Part shown: positions 56,532-64,000 of the stretch, one piece after another
Numbering within the stretch: position 1 is the first letter of the stretch
How the letters are laid out: the number at the start of each line of letters is the position of its first letter
NCBI RefSeq assembly: GCF_043290135.1
Contig: NC_134710.1
Coordinates: forward strand, 7,759,821-7,823,820
DNA from: Rhipicephalus microplus
Taxonomy: Eukaryota > Arthropoda > Arachnida > Ixodida > Ixodidae
Reading direction: 5' to 3'
DNA: 64,000 bases
The notes under the pieces: model-generated
Seen by the model: the letters and a program-made list of their open reading frames with translations, nothing else
What the model was told of the DNA's origin: nothing
The model's database searches: none
Program-made: the position numbers and the translations under genes

Positions 56532-56637
56532 TATATAACACAGTATTTTGACCTCCCTAGTAGTGCCAGCAGGTGACTTTTACTCGGCTTAAAAAAACAA
56601 TCAACATTGACACCGTAATGTGAACTATTACATGGGC
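56532..56637 (+). repeat. 106-bp direct repeat of the LINE 3'-end segment
   Basis: 56532-56637 repeats 56004-56109 with 3 mismatches. It starts at the same point (TATATAACACAG) but ends at CATGGGC, followed by unrelated sequence. Confidence 0.9.
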
Positions 56638-57182
56638 TAATTCGTAGCATTGAAGCGCACCAATCTTTTAATATGAATTCGTCTGATCTTTAACATCTGT
56701 CTAGTCAAACAATACGCATTATCAGATAGCATTCGATCATGTCGGCCTAACCAGCGTTCGCAGAGCTGGTGTATGAGTCTGCAAACACAAACATAGCAGC
56801 GGCGCTTATGCAGGAAAGCCGGCGAAGCAGCCAGGCGCCCAGCCGATGCCATACCGTGTCGGCTTGCCGACGGGGTCGTTAGACTTACGAGAAGTACGGC
56901 TAAACGACAACCAGCGACCGCCACATGTGGCTCGCGTGGAATTTTCGTCATCGTTATTTCATAGTTACATATGAACAATAGGTAGGTGTCTAATGTTCGC
57001 GATGTCTTGCGGAGTGATGTATATATCTGTATACTTACAGCGACAAGACCGTTCGAAGGCACTGTTCCTTCATCGTGCTGGTAAGTCGCTCGCTGTGCAC
57101 CGCCGGCCACACGATTAGTCGTATCCGCGATCGCCTTCACGCTTGATGTTTGACAACAATTGTCGCATGGAAAAAAAGACAT
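56638..57182 (-). other. Open reading frame, unrecognised
   Basis: A minus-strand ORF of 181 codons (56637-57182) is open inside the DNA transposon. It has no motif that I recognise as a transposase (no clear DDE spacing) and its first 90 residues have a low-information look. It could be a remnant of the element's own gene or chance. Confidence 0.25.
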
Positions 57183-57475
57183 AAGTTTATCGGAGCTTTA
57201 ACGCAGGAGATATTTTCTGCGAAAGAAATTGTATGCGACGCTTCCTTCGCGTGTGTCGGCAATGCACTCACACCGGCAGCCAGCTTGATACCGGTGACGT
57301 ACGAAGCCTACTTTTCCTCTATATCGCTTTGAAGTGTGGCCAGTGACTGTGCAGGAACACGACCGCTAACAAACAGCTTGCTTTTATTGGCGTTGTCAGT
57401 GTTCTCCGTAGTTCTAATTCCGCACATTAAGGACTGCAGTTAGTCCATATTTGCTGAATTTTGGCCTAAAGTGTA

Positions 57476-58440
57476 TTGTATTCGGGGTAACACAGTCCAA
57501 CTAATACAAAGAGACCTGTGATCCAGAAAACAATATACAACTATAAACAATATCCAGTCACAAGTCGAACTTATTATGTATGGTGTTCCTCAGGGATCTA
57601 TTGTTGGACCTGTCCTATTTCTGCTGCTTATTAATGATATTGTAAATACTGATGGATATTAAAAAATAATTTTTTTGCCGATGATACAAACGTATTCTTT
57701 GCAGGATCACACGTATGCGAATTATATAAAGAAGCCAACATATAGATGAATAAGCTAAATGTAAGGTTAAACGTAAACGAACTTCAACTGAACACTTCTA
57801 AAACAAAATGTATGTTCTTCAAACCGAAATGGGGTAACTTGCACTCCATTTGCATCAATTTACTTCCAAAGCAGTGAGATTCAGCGAATAACAACAATGA
57901 AATTCCTAGGAAGTCTATTTCAAGAACAACTTCTTGGACCCCTTACATGGATAGGATAAAAACTATCTTTGCAGAAGAATCATCGTTTTGAATAGACTGA
58001 GGTACCAAGTCACAACCAATATCAAGCGACACATTTACTGTGCTCTAGTACATTCACGACTAACATACTGTTTCCTCAGTGTGGCTAACAACGACTGTCA
58101 CAAGCCTTAGTTCTGTTTTAGTGCTACAAAGGCGTGCAGTACGTGCGATATCTTACACTCCACTTCACGAAAGTACTCGACCCCATTTCAAAAGTTTCAA
58201 AATATTGCCCATCAATCAGTTATACAGGCACAAGCTATGTTTATAGATACATGCCTCTTCTTGGATACATAATATTTATGTCAAACAAAGAACATGAATT
58301 ACGTAAGTGTTTATTATACAAAGATAGATCATGCACAAACTACGGTGACCAACGGTTAAGCTCACGCATATTAGGCATCCTGAAGCAATACCCAACTATA
58401 CATCATTTATTGCAGGATGGAACATCAGTTAGTTAATTTA
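57476..58440 (+). pseudogene. LINE 2 reverse transcriptase, C-terminal part
   Basis: After the insertion the RT continues with MYGVPQGSIVGPVLFLLLIN and then FADDTNVFFAG in a shifted frame; the catalytic ADD pair is intact (near 57680). ELQLNTSKTKCMFFKP follows, and later LQRRAVRAISYTPLHE (58120-58175) marks the thumb/C-terminal domain. Stops near 57525, 57659 and 57876 interrupt it. Confidence 0.82.
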
Positions 58441-58784
58441 AAAATAACAAGAGAACTCCCAACAGAAGAAAATGATGATCCCTTTGGCCCTTAAAATTTC
58501 GTGGCTATATATGTCTGGTATTTGTGTACACCTTGTTTTTTATGGCCTGTGATTGTTTATTACATTACTGTAAATGGGTCTAATTCTTTTATAAATTCAA
58601 CTTGTGAGCACTCATTGTTCTTTTTACAGCATTTTAGTGAATGTTGGTTATATTTTTGTTCAGTTCTTTCCCAACAGGTGTGAGAAGCTATTTTTATTAT
58701 CTTTCTTTTTGGTTGAACTTCATTATCAGTACACGTTCGTAGTAGCAAAGCCACTTTAAGACAGCTGTGTTTATATCCTTGCCT
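58441..58784. other. AT-rich spacer
   Basis: Possibly the LINE 2 3' UTR. No tail repeat seen. Confidence 0.35.
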
Positions 58785-59020
58785 CGCCGCAGTGGTCTAG
58801 TGGCTAAGGTACTCGGCTTCTGACCCGGAGGTCGCGGGATCAAATCCCGGCGGCGGCGGCTGCATTTTCGATGGAGGTGGAAGTGTTGTAGGCCCGTGTG
58901 CTCAGATTTGGGTGCACGTTAAAGAACCCCAGGTGCTCGAAATTTCCGGAGCCCTCCACTACGGCGTCTCTCATAATCATACTGTGGTTTTGGGACGTTG
59001 AAGCCCCACATATCAATCAT
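58785..59020 (+). mobile_element. Ruka-like SINE, full length
   Basis: GCCTCGCCGCAGTGGTCTAG opens the tRNA-like head. A box TAGTGGCTAAGG and B box GGTCGCGGGATCAAATCCC are clear. The body matches the other copies and it ends CACATATCAATCAT. Confidence 0.92.
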
Positions 59021-59951
59021 GTGTTCATATCCTTGTGCACTCATATCATAATTTTATTTATACTTGTAAAAAATCTGGATAATTGTGTACCACTGCATTC
59101 TGTACGATAAATGCTTGTTGGTGTATTTAGTTCGTGCTGCCAGGGTGGCACGGTATAGACAGGTGTTTATTCAGCCTTTAGTCGTGTCCTTCGAAGAAAA
59201 TTGTAACAATTTTGTCTTGAATAAAATGAATTAAAATGGAATGCGCCGAACTATAGACACGCCGAGATTTCCTGGATGCACCCCTCCTCATTCATGGCAC
59301 TCGACCGAAAAATCAGGCAATCAACCATTTAGCCAAGTGTCAGAAAAGCCGTTAAGTAAATTTATAGGTATATAACTTTGGCATATCTGTATGATGCTAC
59401 TACTTTGAAAAAATATATATTGAGCTTTAGGTTATTTGTCTCCCCCTCACCCAGTCGCACTTCAATCGTCGGCGGGCATTCAATCATGTGGCAACAGGTT
59501 TTCGACACTTTTCATTCCAAGTTTGCCGACCCATGTCATTTGACAGTGACCTCTCTGAACTAAGGCAGACCTACGGCTCCCGTTGGGAGGCCCGAGCTTT
59601 CACGCGCACTGAAAAAAAAAAGAGGCGTTGGTCAACCGAAACGGCTAAATTGCAACCACTTCCTCAAAACCCCCCTAATCTTGATCTTTTTTCTGCGTTC
59701 ATACGTTCATACACTGTCAATTAAAAAATCACAGCATATCCATGGAGTAAATGATGATGAGTGGGGAAAAGCGTCCATCTGTCCGTTTGTCCATCCGTCC
59801 GTCCATGGATGCGTTCATACGTCCGATCGCGTTCCAGAATGCCGACGACGCTCGGGTAACACCGACGAGACGCGAGCCAAGAAAGCCAAGCGCAAGCGTC
59901 TTCAACGCGCCCACTGCTCTGCTTCGTCTATGTCCCACCAACAAACCGCCA
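59021..59951. other. Spacer with CCGT/CCAT simple repeats
   Basis: 59785-59815 carries GTCCATCCGTCCGTCC simple sequence. No gene is recognised. Confidence 0.45.
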
Positions 59952-60451
59952 CGTACAGTGCTTAACTCGGATGTCTATAACGATGTAGCGTCGTGCGCGA
60001 AACAGCACGGGCGATATCTGCAGTCGTAAATACGCCACATCTGAGCATGCACCGCACCAGTGATGTCCCTGCTTCGAAATACGGATCCCCGTTTATCTCC
60101 ACGGATGCAACAACCCCTTTGGCCATCGAAAGCGCTCGGAGCAATTTCGCGAAAAAAAAACAAAGAACAAGAAAGAAAAACGAAGTAATATTGTTGTCAC
60201 TGTGATATGATATCACGATGCGAGAATGTTTCTTATTGTGTTTTATTTCAATTTTTGTAATGTTGACAGCGCTTCCAAGGCTAAAGCAGCCATCACGGCC
60301 GTGGGGATAAAGAAGGGTGGAAACTGCAGGGCAGGCACATCATTGGCGCCACGCATGCTCAGATGTGGCGTATTTGCGACTCTAGATGTCGCTCGTGCTG
60401 TTTCGCGCGCGACGCTCCGTCGGTATAGACAGCCGAGTTGAGCACTGTACG
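59952..60451. mobile_element. Fold-back element, 500 bp, long inverted repeat
   Basis: The left arm from 59952 (CGTACAGTGCTTAACTCGGA) reads as a diverged reverse complement of the right arm ending at 60451. Shared blocks include GCGAAACAGCACG and ACGCCACATCTGAGCATGC. Arms are about 200 bp. Near the centre, GTGATATGATATCAC (60202-60216) is a perfect odd palindrome. The minus ORF in the left arm and the plus ORF in the right arm encode the same kind of peptide because of this symmetry. Confidence 0.85.
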
Positions 60452-60942
60452 GTGACGATCTAGAGACTGAGAGAGGCACTCGTTCCCTGCGCAGTCAGAC
60501 AATGCACGCGCAGTAGCCAATCGAAGACTAGCGGCACTTCGGAGAGCAGCAGCAGAGTAACCTCATCTAGGAAAGGAGACAAGATATGGTCATATATTAT
60601 ACTGTTCCGGAGATACTGCCGGTTACGCGTGACAAGGTTAGACTAAGAAGAGCTTCGCCCCTAAAAGCAAATATTACGCATATCTGAGGCACCATATGAA
60701 CACGTTTATATTCTGTGGTGTTTCCTCACACTCTATAAGGTATACATAAGTAATTCTACGGACAATAGCGGTAATTATGCTGCGCTGGCAACGCAAAGAT
60801 ATGCACAAAAAGATGATGTTCCCAACGCTTCGCTAAGACTGTACGCTTCTGTCACTTACTACTGCCTTGCATTTAACAAATGACAGCCTCGAAAATAGTA
60901 CGCCACGGGCTCACTATATCGAAAGTCATCCTTTCGCTTTCG
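60452..60942. other. No genes recognised
   Basis: Short ORFs only. Confidence 0.4.
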
Positions 60943-61180
60943 CCCCGCTGCGGTGGTCGGTGGCTAAGGTACTCGGCTGCTGACCCGCACGTCGCGGGAT
61001 CGAATTCGGCTGTGGCGGCTGCATTTCTGATGGAGGCGGAAATGTTGTAGGCCCGTGTGCTCAGATTTCGGTGCATGTTCAAGAACCCCAGGTGGTCGAA
61101 ATTTTCGGAACCCTACACTACAGTGTCTCTCATAATCATATGGTTGTTTTGGGACGTTAAACCTCATATATCGATCGATC
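60943..61180 (+). mobile_element. Ruka-like SINE, full length, diverged
   Basis: It has GCCCCGCTGCGGTGGTCGGT head, A box GTGGCTAAGG, a B box weakened to GATCGAATTCGG, the full body and a (ATCG)n-like end (TATCGATCGATC). Confidence 0.88.
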
Positions 61181-61263
61181 TTTTCGTTTTCCAGGAGTAC
61201 CGCCAGATGGCGCTCATGTCTCACGCAGTGTGCGGGCGAGTTGTCGGTGAGTGCACCTAGGAG

Positions 61264-62310
61264 GGAAGTGTGACTCAGGGCGATGGCGAAGTAAGCAGCT
61301 GCACCGAGTACAAGTACTCGGGTGTGGAATTGTTGGAATCGACAGAAACGTACAGCCTACCCGAGGAAAACGACACGCGAGGCTGAATTGCGGGCTCAGT
61401 GCATCTTTCGGCGCCGGTGTTTGTGGGCTTGCGACCGCTATCTAATGATTCGTGACCGTAGAAGCTCGCCCACGTGCCTGGACTGACGTTTGCGAACGCA
61501 GTCGTGAGCATGTCAGCGCACACTCGTGAATGGTTGGAGCAGCGACAGCGGGAAGTGGGCCGCATCGCTCTGGGCTGCCATTCAATGGTGGCAAATGAGG
61601 CTGTCAATGGGGGACATCGACTGGTCGAGCTTCGAAGCGCGTGATGTGGCCAGCAAACTGACGTTTCGTTGCCGCTTGTTCTACATGGCTCACGAGAGGT
61701 GGTCTTGACGATTATTTGACCACCTCATGGCGACATGTATGCGCATCAAGTGGACACGGCGAGTATACCAACACCAAAAAAAGTATGGCTTTTTTCCAGG
61801 CGCCACTTGCGGCCGAAAACAAACGTGAGTGCACTAAGGAAATTAACCGACGTGTCAAGGAAGCCAAGGAGCGGAAGTGGAGGCAGGCGCAGGCGAACAA
61901 GTCTACTCTACTCCTTTACCATCAGCACAAGGATATCATCGCTCCAGTCCCGCTGCATGATAATGGCTTGGCCAGTGTGCTTTTGTTTGAGTTGAGAGCG
62001 GGGGCCTGCGTACTCTTGTCCGTAAACAAGCATACGACAGCGAACTCATGTATGGTGTGTCGCGTGTGTGGTAGAGCTGATGAGACCATCGCACACATTG
62101 TGAAGGAGTGCAAGCAACTGAGCCCTCCTGATATGAACACAGATCTCACGGCCACGCTGAGATTTGTTGGCGCAGATTTCGGGATAGACGACGCCGCAGT
62201 GAGGGTCAGCAAGATTCGCCTAGAACAATGGAGGCGAATAACTCTCCAGAGACTTTGGGAGGGGGTTCTTAGCACACCAGCCTACATGCCCAGTCCGCCC
62301 GTGTTTTTTT
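61264..62310 (+). pseudogene. R1/I-like LINE ORF2 C-terminus with CCHC finger
   Basis: EVSSCTEYKYSGVELLES and, in another frame, the C-terminal half SAHTREWLEQRQREVGRIAL then GCHSMVANEAVNG form the post-RT domain. From 61716 an ORF of 237 codons reads KECTKEINRRVKEAKERKWR-type basic sequence, then CRVCGRADETIAHIVKEC (62057-62110), a C-x2-C-x8-H-x4-C finger found at the C-terminus of R1/I-type ORF2 proteins. The codons after about 62280 are poly-T 3' UTR, so the ORF's hydrophobic tail is not real. Frameshifts near 61400 and 61640. Confidence 0.75.
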
Positions 62311-62430
62311 TTTGTTCTTTTTCTTTTTTCTCATTCTATTGTAATGTTTATTTATTTTTGGCTTGGGTGCCCGCCCGCTACGAAGGAAATAGCCTCACTA
62401 TCAACATCATTATTATCATCATCGTGTAGA
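61264..62430 (+). mobile_element. R1/I-like LINE 3' end
   Basis: The RT C-terminal end and a zinc-knuckle ORF2 tail are followed by a T-rich 3' UTR and an (ATC/ATT)n end (ATCATTATTATCATCATC near 62405). It lies 84 bp after a SINE. The endonuclease and most of the RT are missing, a typical 5' truncation. Confidence 0.75.
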
Positions 62431-64000
62431 GTGCCTCGATGCACTAGTTCGCCTCCACTCCGTTCAGAGTGAAGGCAAGCGCGTCGTCTGCTACAGTTGT
62501 TGCCATTATTTGCCCCAATCGTCAATGCGTGCACTGTCAACGCGTGGATTCACAGCCTTCCGCTCACGAGTAAAGGCAGTTTGGGCTATACTTGTCTTCG
62601 CAAAGGTTAAATCATTCCAGGATATTGCTAGTTATAGGTTTTTAGGCACACATCACCACAAGTAATTGAACTTTTTGCGCCTGAAGGTGTCACAGAACGT
62701 AATATTGCTCACTGCCGGCGCAGTCGCTAGGCATCTGGTTGAGGTTGAGGGGTGCACAGCTGCCTTGAATCACTGACAGCTGGGGACATCACTATTCAGT
62801 TTTATAGTTTGCGGGTGCATATGTTCGCGTGTGTGTGGGATGTGAAACACTGTCTATTAGAAGGCAGTTATAGAAAGGTGTCGTTCTCAGGACTATTGAA
62901 ACGAAAAGTGGTGCAATAATGCGCCTACCATTAGGGTGCCGAACATATGCTTATGAATACAGCCTGTTTCACACTTATGAGGAAATCTAGGAGCTTATGG
63001 TATCGCGATGCGAGTAGTGCTGCAGTCGCACGCCGGCACCAGTTCGTGTGAGCGAAGAGGATTGAAGGGCGCAGCATTTAACTACGTCGTCGGCTACAGC
63101 GGCGTGCGACCATCAAAAATGCATAAGCATGAAAATATAGTTTATCAATCGCAGAAGAAATGACTATAGTCATATAATGCCTCAAATTTTCTCATCACTG
63201 TGAATTCCGCGTTGAGACTAATCACCACGTACGGCAATGCACACAAAACAGCGTTGGTTCAGGCAAAGTAATTCTGAGAAATTATTCTACCGCAAAACGA
63301 ATAATAAATCCAGAAAATAGAAGTCAGAGTGTTGCAGTTTATTATAGATGTGACGATAATAATGCCACGTGTGTTATTTTCATGCATCCGAGCTTCACCC
63401 GCAATGACTCTTTTTTTCGTACCACTCGGCCCACGCCAAGATGTTTAGAAGTTTCACAATTCTGTTAGATTATTTGATTACCATTGCTCGCCAGACGCAA
63501 ATGTTCCAGGTTTGTTGAGGGATAACACCACCACCACTGATATTGCTAGATAGTTCGTTAACGTCTGTGTAAAATCCCGCAGTTTCGGCCGCTTGTCAGT
63601 TGTTCGACGGATGCTGCTTCGTTCACCGCTATCTGTGCACAGTGTGCATCACTTGCAGGGTAAGTTCACTTTTCCCGGCCACAAGTTCAGCCAAACAAAG
63701 CGTTTTACCTTCGGCTACTCGACTGTTTTCTCGTTCACGTCACGACCACGTGATAATACTCATGATCACACCTTCATACATACAAAACACTTGACAACTC
63801 GATCCGCAAGCGAAGTCAGAAGAGTGCCACGTTTTACACTCACGGGTTACGCTCGTATAAATAGCATGTTTTCTCTTTCATTTCGTGAAACTATCGCTAC
63901 TTTTCATTGTATAACGCCGTTTTGAGAATTCTCGCAGATGCCCTGAAAAAACACGACACGCACCGTGACGTGGTTTTGTAGGTTGTTGTTTTTTTTCATC
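62431..64000. other. Window end, nothing firmly recognised
   Basis: A good splice-donor sequence (CAGG|GTAAGT) lies at 63660/63661 after an open stretch from 63593, but no protein motif supports an exon. Confidence 0.35.

Larger units (their letters stand above)
55552..57473. mobile_element. TA-flanked DNA transposon (Tc1/mariner-like, non-autonomous) in LINE 2
   Basis: The element starts CACTCTTAGCCGAAAAGGAC and its right end, reversed, reads CACTTTAGGCCAAAATTCAG, imperfect terminal inverted repeats. TA flanks both ends (55550-55551 and 57474-57475). Taking out the element and one TA leaves the LINE RT reading frame continuous across the site, strong evidence for a 2-bp TA target duplication. 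No transposase is recognised inside; a LINE 3' end is nested within it. Length 1922 bp. Confidence 0.82.
54085..58440 (+). mobile_element. CR1/Jockey-like LINE 2, split by a DNA transposon
   Basis: Endonuclease and RT pieces lie in order on the plus strand. The RT is interrupted at 55550 and resumes at 57474. The 3' end beyond 58440 is uncertain, and no clear tail is seen. Many stops. Confidence 0.8.

Noticed and set aside
56004..56637. 106-bp target-site duplication
   Set aside because: The first copy is in frame with the LINE C-terminal coding sequence, so it is part of the LINE, not target DNA.
62280..62430. Hydrophobic C-terminal membrane segment of the 61716-62429 ORF
   Set aside because: It comes from T-rich LINE 3' UTR and an ATC-repeat tail.

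Overview
The window looks like accessory, repeat-dominated DNA from a metastriate hard tick. I infer this from the repeat families I recognise: a tRNA-headed SINE resembling Ruka of Rhipicephalus (six copies), a second tRNA-headed SINE that carries AT microsatellites, tick-type Ty3/gypsy gag and pol genes, CR1/Jockey-, RTE- and R1/I-like LINEs, and THAP and HARBI1-like fragments. No database search was possible, so the species is not fixed. No prokaryotic gene structure is present. The best host gene is the last coding exon of a class A neuropeptide GPCR (about 49.85-50.07 kb, minus strand). Two THAP-domain fragments and one short secreted-peptide-like ORF are weaker candidates.

Layout. 1-3.4 kb holds the 5' part of a minus-strand gypsy element (A). 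3.9-4.2 kb holds a broken THAP domain. 5.2-9.8 kb is a plus-strand gypsy element (B) whose gag is split by a Mutator/Kolobok-like DNA transposon. 9.8-11.9 kb is a minus-strand gypsy pol fragment (C) that runs directly into a satellite. 11.9-25.5 kb is an array of a 90-bp satellite, split by a 4.5-kb CR1/Jockey-like LINE (17.04-21.54 kb). A PIF/Harbinger fragment abuts the right edge of the array. 28.9-37.1 kb is a two-LTR gypsy element (D) with 164-bp LTRs; its pol is interrupted by a 2.95-kb DNA element flanked by TA. 38.8-43.9 kb is a cluster of SINEs, AT arrays and minisatellites. 43.9-45.3 kb is another gypsy pol fragment (E). 47.8-48.5 kb is a Harbinger-like MITE. 49-51 kb holds the THAP exon, the GPCR exon and AT/GT microsatellites. 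52-58.5 kb holds an RTE-like LINE split by a SINE, and a second CR1/Jockey-like LINE split by a TA-flanked DNA transposon. 60 kb is a 500-bp fold-back. 61.3-62.4 kb is the 3' end of an R1/I-like LINE.

Nearly every transposon protein carries stops and frameshifts, so the mobile elements appear dead. Nesting gives relative ages: gypsy B, gypsy D, LINE 2, the RTE-like LINE and the satellite were all present before the elements now inside them. The most unusual structures are the satellite, whose 90-bp unit is a multiple of three and which shows higher-order organisation; a perfect 158-bp palindrome with an AT core; the 500-bp fold-back; and two TA-flanked DNA elements that share the terminal string CACTCTTA.
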